A DNA stretch of 64,000 nt from Leuctra nigra (Eukaryota; Arthropoda; Insecta; Plecoptera; Leuctridae), in the NCBI GenBank assembly GCA_934045905.1, contig OW203766.1:16796309-16860308 (forward strand). The letters run 5' to 3'. Made by a program: the position numbers and the translations under genes. Below, piece by piece: positions 25,501 to 38,115 of this stretch; within the stretch, counting starts at the first letter, position 1, and every line of letters begins with the position of its first letter. The notes beneath the pieces were generated by a model, which was given only the letters and a program-made list of their open reading frames with translations, ran no database searches and was not told where the DNA came from.

Positions 25501-26479
25501 ATAGATATTTAACGTCGTTTCTCTCTAAAATAGAGTCAATGAGACATCTGTGAATAGGGTGAACGAAAATGTATTTTATTTTTAGAACGAAGACAGCTGA
25601 CAAATTTGGAAGGTTAGAAAACGATTTTAGTCCATTCAAGGCAAAAGGGACGGATTATGATTTGACTATAGACTATTGGAATTTGGCACAGCGCATTATA
25701 GAAGTAATTGAGAGTGCAGAATCGATTACATTTCTCAATAATTGGCGCGATGATGCGGTGAATGTATGGAGAAGGTTGCAATCTATCAGCTATGGAACCA
25801 TCTTGCAACAACTCAATAGATAGATTCACAGAGATGATTGATTTGTCAAAAGTTTTCTCTTTTCAATTATTAATAACATTAAAGAAATATTTTGGTCGCG
25901 TTTTAGTCTTGCACGAAAATTGCAATTTACTGCACGTACTGACCTCAAATCATGTCCAACCTCTCACTAAAAGCCAACAAAATTGACACATTTTCATTTC
26001 GAAACCTAACGCGTGTATTAATCAGTAAAGAAAACTCGAAGATATTATCACGATACTCTTTTGTTGATAATTTCGTGACACCATGAAGAGTTTTTACACA
26101 CTGTAAAATGAAAAGGCAAAATAGCGTGAATCACGGACTGCAGCTAACAACTTCTTTTGGATCGTACTTTGCCAGAAACAACTTCTAAAATATGAGCCAA
26201 GGCGCTATTTTTCTCATGAAGCCATTTTGATTTGTCTATAACTTTCTTTATGAACGCTATTTTGGCATAAAATATGTTTAAATATCCATTTTATACCATT
26301 AAGAGTCGACAGGACTCGCAGAAAATTTCGATTCCGATGTAAAAAAAATCCTAGAAATGCATGAAAATGCATTAGCTCTGGGTTGTACGTGACATTTGTG
26401 ACATTTAATCGTGTGTTGCATGTTGCATATACTGCTGTGAAGTAAGTTATTTTAATTCAAATATTGAAAACCCCCAAAA
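22501..26479. other. AT-rich DNA, no supported gene
   Basis: Only short ORFs without domain signatures. 24,225-24,800 is slightly GC-richer but shows no exon-like structure. Confidence 0.45.
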
Positions 26480-26800
26480 AACATAAAAAGGCGGCCCCAA
26501 CTTTTTTCTTAACGGCTTGACCGATTGTTTTCAAAATTTAACAGCATAGAGAAAAAGAGTAAATCTGTGTCTCTAGTGATCGAAAAAAATTATAAAAAAA
26601 TGTTTTTTCTCGTTTTGAGGAAGTGCTAACATGGGCAATATTTGAGTCATTTTGGCACCTCTGCCCTGAAAAAAATAAACAAAAAATTAAACTTTGGGGC
26701 CAATAGAGACACAGATTTACTCTTTATCTATAACCTGTGAAACTTTGAAGACAATCGGTAAAGCCGTTTAGAAAAAAGTAGGGGCCGCCTTTTTGTGCTT
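26480..26800. mobile_element. Foldback element
   Basis: Inverted arms of about 95-100 bp (26480-26575 and 26699-26800), sharing aaaaaggcggcccc, cggct(t/g)(t/a)accgattg and aaagagtaaatctgtgtctc. Clearly divergent arms indicate an old insertion. Confidence 0.8.
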
Positions 26801-28959
26801 CATAAAACATGGATTTCATCAAGTATCGTTGACTCTTAAACTTTAAATTTCATAATTTTTAAAAAATGATGGAAAGGCAACAAAGTTGGTCGATTATAAT
26901 TTATACATTTGGAGTGGTTTTAGCTCATTTTTTTGTGAATTTCACTCAATCAAATTTTGCGTATTCGTTGATAATTTGTTGAACAATCGTTTACTGCAAA
27001 CAAATGCTATATATGGACAGTGTCGAGATTGTCTCCATTCACAACATATAAGTTTGAAATCAGTGCGTCGTTAATGTAGCAATGGCTTCCGATCATGTGG
27101 TCTCCACATGAGCAAAGTGAAACCCGAAAATAAAACATTCCTGGTTTTTGTCTCGTCCCCCCTCTTGGTCGTATTTCCTGATAACTCCCAGCTGTTCCCC
27201 GAGGATGCTGCGCTCACATCAAGAGAACCAATACTCACGCCATCACCATTAGTCGACGTACAAACCATTGCACTCTCTCAACCATCCCACAGATGTCCCG
27301 TTGCGTCGAAAAACAATATTTTCATCATACATAAATCTATATGAATTAACAGCCAGTTACAAGCGGAACGATCAAAACTGTTTGCGTGAAATGTCTGGAA
27401 TCATTTGTTTTTGCGGTCTTTGAGCATACTTCCTTATAGAGGAGGCCATTAGCTATGAGAGTAATAATATTACTCTTCAAATACCAACCAGAACACGATT
27501 GTTTCAAGCCAAGTCTTTTGCGAAATTTAGTAGGGGTTAAAAGTTCAATCGAATCAAATAAAATATGGCCGACCATTATATATTTTTTAAGAGCAATTTA
27601 TCTCCAATTTGTATTCGAATCCTATGATTATATGAACACGTGATGGTGTGTCTCGAATGCAACCTGCCTCTTTGTTAACCTGTTGAACTTTTCGCTGGAG
27701 AATTAGCATAATTTCACCTGTCTGAGAGCAGAGACACGCACGTTACGCGTCGATGTGCAGTGGAATGAGGACATCTCGGAGACGCCCGAGCGAGAGTGCA
27801 TCTGCAGATGACGATTGGGAGTGCCGATTGGAAGATGACTTTAGATGCTCTTGCTTTCTTTATGAAAATTGGATTACTGCAAATTGGAATACTTTTTGAT
27901 TCGACGTAATCTAACTTCGGAGAAAAAACTTTTCGAAAGATTGACTAATAAATTGACAAATTGTTCACTTTTAATGAAGCAATAGACAAGTTAAACATTT
28001 CAACTAAAAGCATATCTCACGATATTTTGTTTATAGCATCCGATTTAATGCTTTTCCTTACTGACCAACTTTTCTCATCGAATGTAAAAGGATGTTTTAA
28101 GCAAAACTCACCAATTCCGGAAGAAATAAATCAGTGTTTCGACGAATTTGATTTCTATGTCTAATTTACGATCGCACCGAAAGGTGTCTCGGAAACCGAA
28201 AACAAACCTAATCAATTAGTTAGAATGTTTCAACAACCAGGTGTCTCACTAAAACAAATAAAACGTCTTCTCGGAGTAACAAATGCGTCCCACTTTTGCG
28301 TATACGTCGGGAGAGTTTTCACTGATGATCCATTTTCACACACAGGATTCTCTCGCGATCGGCGAGAAGAGCAAACGAAAACGACGAGAAATCACCAAAA
28401 CAAACACACTCACATAGCTAGCTTTCACGCGGCGCACATTTACACGTTCTTTTCATCGGTTTCTAATTCCATCATTAGTAAAACAAGCAGAGTCCGAGGA
28501 ACAATTGACCATGGTATGTGAGACTCGCCTAGAGGTGCAGTATACAGACGAATTCTGATCTAATACGTGGTCACAAGCAGACAATTCGAGCCAACAGATT
28601 GATTTTCAATTGGGCGAGTGACATGCGGGGCGACTTGTTGAATACTCGCGTGGATTTAAATAGGTATTTGTACAATGGGACGACCTCGACTTGAAATAAC
28701 ATAAATATGACAAACTAAATCAAAACTTTGTAGATGCTTTTTCACGATTATTAGTTTGGATGTGTTAATTCAAAAAAAACTATTTTAAGAATTTTCACGA
28801 ACTATTTTTATTATTTTTTAAAATTTCGTTTCTCGATTCTTTAGTTTGGATTTGGTTAAATTAAATACTCTCTTACAAACGTTTCACAAACTATATTTAT
28901 TTGAAATCTCTATATTTCGCCCTCTTTCCAGTGGGCTTCATCAGGAGTTTGACAGGTAA
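26801..28959. other. AT-rich DNA, no supported gene
   Basis: A 78-codon frame at 27108-27344 and a 98-codon frame at 28225-28521 have no recognisable features. No repeats found by eye. Confidence 0.45.
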
Positions 28960-29222
28960 AAACAAACAACTGATTATTATCAATCAATATTTCGTCCAAT
29001 ATTTTGTATTTCGTCCCTTAACTTCTTCAGGATGAAACTGAACAAGTAAACAGCGAAATATAAACCGAAACAGAAGAAAAAACACAAATGATGAGACAAA
29101 TTAAACATTCTTTTTTCGTTTTATATTTTATATTTTGATGTTTACTAGCTAGTTTCATCCTGAAGAAATTCACAGAAGGGTGGACGAAATAATGATTGAC
29201 AATAAAAATTGTTTGTGAAAAG
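28960..29222. mobile_element. Foldback element
   Basis: Left arm near 28,970-29,055 (tcaatcaatatttcgtcca, cttcttcaggatgaaact) is inverted at 29,140-29,222 (agtttcatcctgaagaaatt, tggacgaaataatgattgac). AT-rich, no ORF. Confidence 0.72.
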
Positions 29223-30439
29223 TCTTTTTAGTTTTATTTGAATTAAAACAACACTCTCTGACATAAAATTGAATTTTCTGAGACATTGTAAAACTATACA
29301 TTTCACACTAGTTCAGAAAAAAGACGTAGCACGCTTACCAGCTGAAAAATATGTGCTTATAATGAGTTCGCTGTCTCAATAATTAATGTTTTAATAAACG
29401 TAATTAATTCTTTTAATTATTATTTTCGAGATGATCAGCACGCAAAATTACCCGATGCATTTCAGAGTATTTGTAAATACCAATCTGTAATACCAATGTC
29501 ACACATTCTAAATTTGCATGCATTAGTGACCCATTATTATGTTAATTATCGGCAATTATAATTATATTGAGCTGTATTATTACAGTGGAATTATGTAGTA
29601 CTACTGTATAATCTTAAATGTGTTTATATTTATTGGTATTTATTCCTCTGGCGAGAATCAAGATTAAATAATTGTCAACCATGAAAGTGACTGGTGACAT
29701 TTCTTGAAATGTGCACTTTGCGATTTACGTCCACTTTCAAATGCAATCATTTTAATTTCAACAACTCGTTCAGCAAGCAACGTTTATAATTTCGAAATTC
29801 AAACATTATTTTCTAGGAGTAGGTACTCCAATTTACGAAGTGACGGTAAGGTAACATAAAAGATTCAAATATAAATGAATGAATTGGAAAATGAAGGATT
29901 TGGCAATCCACGAGGTATTCCAATATTATAATAACCTTTGACGTGATCTTGAAAAGTAAAAGGTTGACAAATCGAAGCATTATTTTGATGCTGAAGAACA
30001 TTTTCAACATTTTCAAGCAAATTTCTTGTCGACAAATCTTTGCGACTCGTGCAATGCTCGGTGCAACGTTTTAATCGCAATTTCATTGTTGTTTTTTGCG
30101 AGCTCAACTGCATGCTGGGCGTATAAACGACGGGAAATGCTGAGAAGTGTGCTTAATTGTAACAAATGACAATATTATCCGCAGTTCCCTTGGATTTCCG
30201 CCCAAGCACCGTTTGTTGTTCTTGTTCAACAAGTCTCTGTACAAGCAATTCACTTCTCGTTTTCTTACAGAAGTACATTGTTCTTCTTCAAGCTTGTGTT
30301 CTGTATCCCAAAGTCCTTCTTCTTGAAGCATCTTCTCAAAACTTCCTTTATTGTTCCAAAAGCCTCACTTACCTCATTGCAAGTCTCACATCTTGTACAC
30401 ATATGCTTCTTGTTCCTCTTCCAGCCTAGTGTAATCCTT
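29223..30439. other. AT-rich DNA grading into the GTAAG minisatellite
   Basis: No gene. From about 30,200 the plus strand becomes pyrimidine-rich and resembles decayed units of the adjacent array. Confidence 0.45.
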
Positions 30440-31010
30440 ACTACTTGTCCACACAAACCTAAAATTTCTTGTCCGCACAATCGTCACTAAGCCTAATTTC
30501 TTGTCTTCTTCCAGAAGTGTTTGCTGTAACTCCCACTTGAGACCGTGGCAAGTCTCACTTCTTGTCCATAGCTATATTTCTTGTCCATAAGCCTGATTTC
30601 TTGGCAAATAATCCTCACTTCTTGTTCTTCCAGCAAGTTTCTTGTAAGCCTCACTCCTTGTTCTTCCAACACGTGTCTTGTAAGTCTCACTTCTTGTCCA
30701 TGTAAGTCTCACTTCTTGTCCATGTAAGCCTCACTTCTTGTCCATGTAAGCCTTACTTGTTCTTCTTCCAGCAGTGTCTTGTAAGCCCACTGTTTGTCCA
30801 TGTAAGCCTCACTTCTTGTTCATGTAAGCCTCACTTCTTGTTCTTCCAACAGTGTCTTGTAAGCCTCACTTCTTGTTCATGTAAGCCTCACTTCTTAGTC
30901 TTCTTCCAGCAGAGTCTTGTAAGCCCACTGCTTGTCCATGTAAGCCCCACTGCTTGTCCTTGTAAGCCTCACTTCTTGTCCATGTAAGCCTCACTTCTTG
31001 TTCTTCTTCC
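30440..31010 (+). repeat. GTAAG-rich pyrimidine minisatellite
   Basis: Units of 21-22 and about 35 bp combine cttgtccatgtaagcctcac with ttcttgttcttcttccagca. I count 14 GTAAG motifs between 30,640 and 31,000, several preceded by pyrimidine-rich stretches ending in CAG. The left third is degenerate. Confidence 0.85.
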
Positions 31011-34000
31011 ACATGTCACAACTAAACAGAATGTTGTGGCGTGCAGTTCTCGTGCTCTGACGCGACGTGAGAACAACATGTGAAATCTGCATCATTTTAC
31101 CTCGCCACGTTACATAACAAGTCCACATTACACTTGGCACACTCTAAATAAACATCGAAACCGCGACATTATACGCCATGCATCACGATCTAAACTAATT
31201 GCATACAAAACGTCCATCAAAATGTGTAATTATGTAAATAGAACGAGTATAATTTGGTACGAATCGTTTGACGATATTTGTAGAACCAATTAGTCCTGCG
31301 CTCAGTGTAACACAGCCGAACAAGTTTTTAATTAATACCATAATTGTATTATTCCAAAAGGGGACTTAAAACCCACGATTACAGTTAGATAACATACCAG
31401 AAACAAGTTTAAAAGACACAAATTCGCCTGCATCTGTGTGCATAATGTCGCCGCTGTCTTGGACCGATCCTTCATATCTCCGACTTCCTCCACTCCATGC
31501 TAATCGGCCTGAACACAATGGCACATTATGCCTCGCGACCCGCTGTGCTTAATGACACTTGTAGGTTAATGTAGGCACAGAGAGTCTACGCATTAGCATC
31601 ATCATTTACAGATTAGTTACAACATGTGAGAAATACCGAAAACTCATTTCAATGGCGACGAAGTTTTTAGTGCAAATATGTGAACTTCCACATACAAAGT
31701 GGTTGGAGTATAATGAGGCTGATTTGAATTTGTGTGGTTATTGGTTGATGACGTCTTCGAAGAAGATGGCGCCGATGATAAAATGGACGCCGTCTTGGTG
31801 AAGAATGTAAAGGATTGAAAAAATGATGAGTAAAGGTTAGTGAAAGAATAAAAATTGTCATTTTTCAATCTTTCATGCCACACAGCAGAAAAAAGCGTGG
31901 TACTTTCGATTTAATTTAATTTAATAGTGGCTTTTAAGATGGAGACTTTAATGCACTTCATTTCAAGACGGACAAAAAGGTCGATGGATTTTGGCACGAC
32001 ATTAAAAATCCCACACTGAGAAAGTTCTGAAATGTCAGAATTGTTTTCTTTTCAGTTTTATCACCCATTCATCATATAATATCATCTCGTTTATTTTATT
32101 ATTCCTTTTAACAAGCACCTCATAGAGAAAAAAACAATTTCGCCCGGGCAATTTGTAAAATGAAATACGTGTGCACTTGATGAAAAGTATGGCCGATGCA
32201 CTCAGACAAGAATCTAGGTCTGATTCCTAATAAGTAAATTCCATTGCGCTACTTGCGAATTCCAATGCTTTATTAAGAGAGTTGTCTTTCATCCGACACA
32301 CCGTATTAGGAAGCTATCGATGCGTTTTCACTCGAGATCCCAGAATCTCTTCCGCATGAGAACCGCCGCGCGTCCAGCGTGGATGTGTTCACGATCGGGG
32401 GTGCACGCGCAAGATCTTCCGCGTGGCTGGGTCTGTGTCATGGATAAGATCTGTATTTGGCAAGTTTTTGATTGAAAGAGGCTGCGCATGATTCCAGATA
32501 GACAAGTCTGGCTGATCGACATCTTGACCGCTCAATTCATACCGAAAACATTTTCATACAAAGCATATATTTGTAAAGAACATTTCCCCCTTTCTTCTTA
32601 TGTCGTAAGAATTTAAAATGCATAATTCAAGTCTTGTAAAGAGCAACTTTAGGACGACGCCCAAGTTTAAGACCGATTTCTTACTCTTACATCAACTAAA
32701 ATAACAAATATTCAATTTTCTCTCTAACCTTTTACAACAGTGTTTTAAAGATAACTATGTGTATCTATTACTAGGCCATACCCGAAAGAGTTACAATTAA
32801 AGTACCCCGAAAAACAACAGATGTTGGAAGTAAGAACTGACATACCCTAGAAATACCGTGGGAATCGAAAAGAATACTCATTATAATATAGTAAAACAAC
32901 ACTAGATAGCGCGTGTGTTTATGGACTGCCGAACATTGTTTCAATACAACACATCAATCATTGTGCATCATTTGTTAGCATATAAGGAGGCGCCTCTTTC
33001 TATCTTAGAGCGCCAAATTAATTTACACCCAATATATTTCTTTGATGATGGGAGAAAAAGCCAGGGGCAATTGTAGGAGAGAATGGGAAACGTATTGTAT
33101 AGTAAAGAAAATTAGTAATAATTAAATACAGAACTATTTGTATGTAACAAAAGCAAGTTGTTAATTGTTTTGTAATAAAGCTGCTGATCGAGTCAAGTTT
33201 CAAATCATGTCATACCACAAATCTCCAAAAGTTCAAAACTTGTCGCGGCAGTTTTTAAAATAAACTGGGTCAAAATAAAGTCGTTTTCTTATGTTTATGG
33301 CTGCAGTAAAATCGTTTTAGTTAGCTTAATTGTATTTATAGCTTCTTAGACTATAAATAAAGCTATATGATTTTCAACCGATAGATTTGTGCATCCATAC
33401 ACACAAAAAACATAATTATTTCCTATTCTGAAGATAAATCGTCTGAAGAATAATCATCTGAAGATATAAATTGAGAATTCCATATCTGCATTTTATAGGA
33501 CACTATACGAGGATTTTAAATTGAAACTCATTTGTAATTACAGAAACAGTAAAAAGAACTAAGGTGCTATCTTCGATACACCAATTTTAAGACATATGCT
33601 CACGCCTTTGGAAGATAACAACAAATATAATTAGAAAGCTTACCCAAGTATTTGATAACAAGTATGCCGATTACTTAAATATTTTGATAATTACGTAATC
33701 ATTACGGTGTGCCAATGTAAACAAACATAGAGTTCGAATGCAACAGGTAAAGTTCCACAATCTTATTGTTCATCACTGCACACGCTATTAGTGAACGGCA
33801 AACTTTGTCGGCAGACATTCAATAAATGTAAACCTAATCCATTGTGCGTTCCCGCTATCTATCATCCATCTATCACAGACTAGAGATGATCAACAATGTC
33901 TAGCTGAAGCGAACAATGAGCCTATTTGCGCAACTAACAGCTCCGCAGAGAAAGATGAAAACAAGTTGCGTTCAATCGAACAAGTTTTCTAATAGTCCTG

Positions 34001-35799
34001 ATTCGAAGAAGACATGCGAAAGAAAATGAATGTCAACTCTCGATGTTTCCAGGTTTCTCGATTTGCAATAACAAATGCGAGTGCATCGTTGAACTTCTTA
34101 TATAACAACAAAACCAAGAAGCGAAGGTCTCTACAGTTTTATTGTTATCTAGATAAAGTGGGTCGAGGTGTGATGTAACTTTGCCAAAGTCAATTAAGAC
34201 AGCTTTATTATAAATTATTATAATAATAAATGAATGCGGGAAACGTGGACCCAGTTTCCTTCCACCATGGGAAGTATTTTATAATAGATAAGTAGTATGA
34301 GTTTTAGCTTTCTTCAATAGACTTGTCTCACGGGCTATGTTCGTGGTAACCGTGGCAGCAACGTCATTGTTGCAAGTTCCACTCAAGTTGGAAGCTTTTG
34401 AGGAGAAAACTCTTCGGTCTTCTGTGGTTTTAGATGAGCTAGAAAACGCGGTGGCCAAATTAGGAGCGTAGAAAATAATAGAATGCATCGTTTTCCCTGT
34501 GATGATCTCTACGCCTCTTTCTCTATGGGCTTGCACACGCGCCGAACGTCGCTTCAGAAGAGCAGCTTTCGATCGAAACTGTTTCATCTCATTGATGATT
34601 GATAACCAAATCGAATGCTGATTATCTTGATTGATATCTGTACAGACTGTTTACGTTCCAATTTATGAGTCAGTCGAATGAAAGTGGTCAAAATGAATTG
34701 TAAATTTTATTTTTAACAAGAGTAATTATTACAGTGAGGAAACTCATACAGTCCACTTTATTTTTCAGTAAAATACAAAATTATTCTGTAATTGCAAACA
34801 CAAATTAGACAATTTGAATTTGTATCCAATTGTAATTTTGAAACTGAAATTCTATTGTCCTCAAATTGAATTATCTAATTTAATTTACCGAGTGAGACAT
34901 ATGGAAATTTTGTAATTTTTACTCAAAAAATCATTTTTTCAAAGAAGAATAATGTCCAGCATTGTTTAGTAAAGCTACATATTTTGATTCAACAATTTCA
35001 ACAAAAGGCTTGGTGAAACTCACACCATTGTTTCAATGTATCCATCAATGATGCTGCGCCTTGATGCGAGATGAAATCAAATCAAAGATGAATACATTAT
35101 TATCAAATGATTGAGCGGAGTCTGTCATTACCAGACTATTACATATGGAAACCTACTGTGCTAAAAAACATTTTTACAGACCCAGTAAAACATTTCGATC
35201 ATTATTACTCGTTTGACCTGTCGTTTACGTAACGAGTTCGTCACATATGTCGGTCAGATATCGGCTCAGGGCGGACCGCTGCTGGCTGAAGATGATGAAG
35301 AATCGAGAAGTTTCGGGCCTGTCACAAGAATTCCATATCTCAGGTGAACTGCGTGTGGTTTCCAATCTCCATCTCATTTCAAACTCATCCCGATTCAGGA
35401 ATCTTCGATGAGCTGTCAAATCCTCAAGATTTCCGTCACAAATAACTACTTTTGAAGGTGTTTAGAATAAAAGATCACACTTAAAGGTGTTTCACATCAC
35501 TTATAGATAATCACGGAACGTAACCGATAATGGTGGGCTACAAATTTCAATCCTGTCACTTTAATTCCCGTGCCAGTTTGTCGGTGATAACTCTTCGATC
35601 ATGGGAGGGGCAAGGGTCAGCGGGGGTGCTCCTCAGGTCGGGTGGGGGGAGGGGGAGGGGCGGGGGTGGTCATTTGAGATATCGACTCCACGTCTTTGTT
35701 CGACCACGTACATATGACGCGAGTGCCGAGGTAAAGGTAGGTCGTTGACCTCGACGATGGACCTTAGGAGGCCGCGGAGAAGAGAAGAGAGGAAGGCCG
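31011..35799. other. AT-rich DNA, no supported gene
   Basis: A GC-richer patch at 32,330-32,520 and a G-rich patch at 35,620-35,670 (ggtggggggagggggagggg). No recognisable exon. Confidence 0.45.
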
Positions 35800-36000
35800 G
35801 TGATGTTGGCGGACAGTCGCGTCGACGAGTTGTGGAACACAAACAAGCGTCGCGGAGGATCGTGGTGGAGGTGGAGGCGGCGGCGGTTCAGTCGGAGGCG
35901 GTGATGTCGGCGGACAGTCGCGTCGACGAGTTGTGGAACACAAACAAGCGTCGCGGAGCATCGTGGTGGAGGTGGAGGCGGTGACGGTCGGGATGTGGGC
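35800..36000. repeat. 101-bp direct repeat, purine-rich
   Basis: ggacagtcgcgtcgacgagt at 35811 and 35912, followed by tgtggaacacaaacaagcgt in both copies. A weaker third piece (caacaagcgtcgcatcgtgg) lies at about 36,090. ORFs on both strands follow from the repeated triplet-like composition. Confidence 0.8.
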
Positions 36001-36189
36001 GGTGAGAGCGTCGTCGAAACGAATAACACAAGAAAACTAGACAGAAGTGGAGGCGCCGACGTTGATGACTCGCAGCATCTAGCAGACGACAACAACAAGC
36101 GTCGCATCGTGGTGGGATGGGAGCGTCGAATATTAATCAACCGTCTAGTTCTGTTAAGTTTTAGGACTTGAACCCATTAGGTCCCTGCC

Positions 36190-37622
36190 TAGACACGAAC
36201 TCCTGACCTCTACATTCAGTACCCTGTCTGGACTCGAAGCCATGACCTCTACCTCCTGGACCCTGCCTGGACTCAAACCTGGCCACCACCTCCACGTCCT
36301 ACACCAGGAACTCTCTGGACTCGAACCCATGACCTCCACCTCCTGGATCCCGCCTGGACTCGAACTCATGACCTCCACCTCCTGGACCCCGCCTGGACTC
36401 GAACTCATGACCTCCACCTCCTGGACCCTGCCTGGACTCGAACTCATGACCTCCACCTCCTGGACCCCGCCTGGACTCGAACTCATGACCTCCACCTCCA
36501 CGTCCTACACCAGGAACTCTCTGGACTCGACCCCATGACCTCCACCTCCTGGACCCCACTGGACCCCGCCTGGATTTGAACACATGACCTCCACCTCCTG
36601 GACCCTGACTGGACTCGAACTCATGACCTCCACCTCCTGGACCCTGCCTGGACTCGACCCCATGACCTCCACCTCCTGGACCCCACTGGACCCCGCCTGG
36701 ACTCGAACTCATGACCTCCACCTCCTGGACCCTGCCTGGACTCGAACTCATGACCTCCACCTCCTGGACCCCGCCTGGACTCAAACCCATGACCTCCACC
36801 TCCACGTCCTACACCAGGAACTCTCTGGACTCGACCCCATGACCTCCACCTCCTGGACCCCACTGGACCCCGCCTGGATTTGAACACATGACCTCCACCT
36901 CCTGGACCCCGCCTGGACTCGAACCTGGCCACCACCTCCACGTCCTACACCAGGAACTCTCTGGACTCGACCCCATGACCTCCACCTCCTGGACCCCGCC
37001 TGGACTCGAACTCATGACCTCCACCTCCTGGATCCCGCCTGGACTCGAACCTGGCCACCACCTCCACGTCCTACACCAGGAACTCTCTGGACTCAAACCC
37101 ATGACCTCCATCCTCCTGGAAACCGTCTGGACTCGACCCCATGACCTCCACCTCCTGGACCCCGCCTGGACTCGAACTCATGACCTCCACCTCCTGGATC
37201 CCGCCTGGACTCGACCCCATGACCTCCACCTCCTGGACCCCGCCTGGACTCGAACTCATGACCTCCACCTCCTGGATCCCGCCTGGACTCGAACCTGGCC
37301 ACCACCTCCACGTCCTACACCAGGAACTCTCTGGACTCAAACCCATGACCTCCATCCTCCTGGAAACCGTCTGGACTCGACCCCATGACCTCCACCTCCT
37401 GGACCCCACTGGACCCCGCCTGGACTCGAACTCATGACCTCCACCTCCTGGACCCCGCCTGGACTCGAACTCATGACCTCCACCTCCTGGACCCCGCCTG
37501 GACTCGAACTCATGACCTCCACCTCCTGGATCCCGCCTGGACTCGACCCCATGACCTCCACCTCCTGGACCCTGCCTGGACTCGAACCTGGCCACCACCT
37601 CCACGTCCTACACCAGGAACTC
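36190..37622. repeat. 39-bp minisatellite with a Pol III B-box in each unit
   Basis: More than 30 units of about 39 bp (gcctggactcgaactcatga, cctccacctcctggacccc). They are interspersed with a longer variant containing ccacgtcctacaccaggaac. Larger blocks are duplicated, for example aaaccgtctggactcgaccc at about 37,121 and exactly 240 bp later. On the minus strand each typical unit reads AGTTCGAGTCC, matching RGTTCRANNCY; the aacctggcc variants read GGTTCGAGTCC. Period 39 keeps several frames open, so the ORFs are artefacts. Confidence 0.93.
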
Positions 37623-37974
37623 GTGCACCACGCATCACTGACTCCTCTTATCACCGCCGATATTGTTGCGATCTCAAGTTTCACTTTTACTACGCCTCGA
37701 GTCTTGTCTTCCGCCCGCAATTTCATTCACTTGTGAAAATGTGGGCTGAAGTTTAGCAGTTTAGAAGGCAGGAAATGGTCAACGTGTAGGCGTCGACCAA
37801 ACATTACAGAGAGTATGTGTAAATTACGTAAGGATGATTGTTGTGAATAATACAATACAATGTTCACCCTTACTGACTTTGAAACGGAGAGTAACCAGGG
37901 AGTAGATTTATGTCCCGTCATATATCGTATAGACTGACCATGAAATGAAAATATTAACCGAAAGAGTTAGCTCA

Positions 37975-38115
37975 GGAGGTGACGCAGTGGCCTCTCATTG
38001 TCATTCTGGAGACTCGGTTTCGAATCGTTGAACTCCTTATTACTAAATTTTTATTTTAGTAACGTTTAACGTCAAACTAGGCTAATGGCGACGGATGAAT
38101 GATGGGATGATGATA
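37975..38115. mobile_element. tRNA-like head beside an inverted SINE tail
   Basis: Plus-strand tRNA-like head at 37975-38035 (gacgcagtgg, cggtttcgaatcg). It is followed at 38066-38110 by the SINE tail read in the opposite direction (gtttaacgtcaaactaggct, aatggcgacgg). Two separate insertions. Confidence 0.5.

Noticed and set aside
36154..37756. Many ORFs of 98-177 codons on both strands
   Set aside because: Products of the 39-bp repeat (13-residue periodicity in every open frame).
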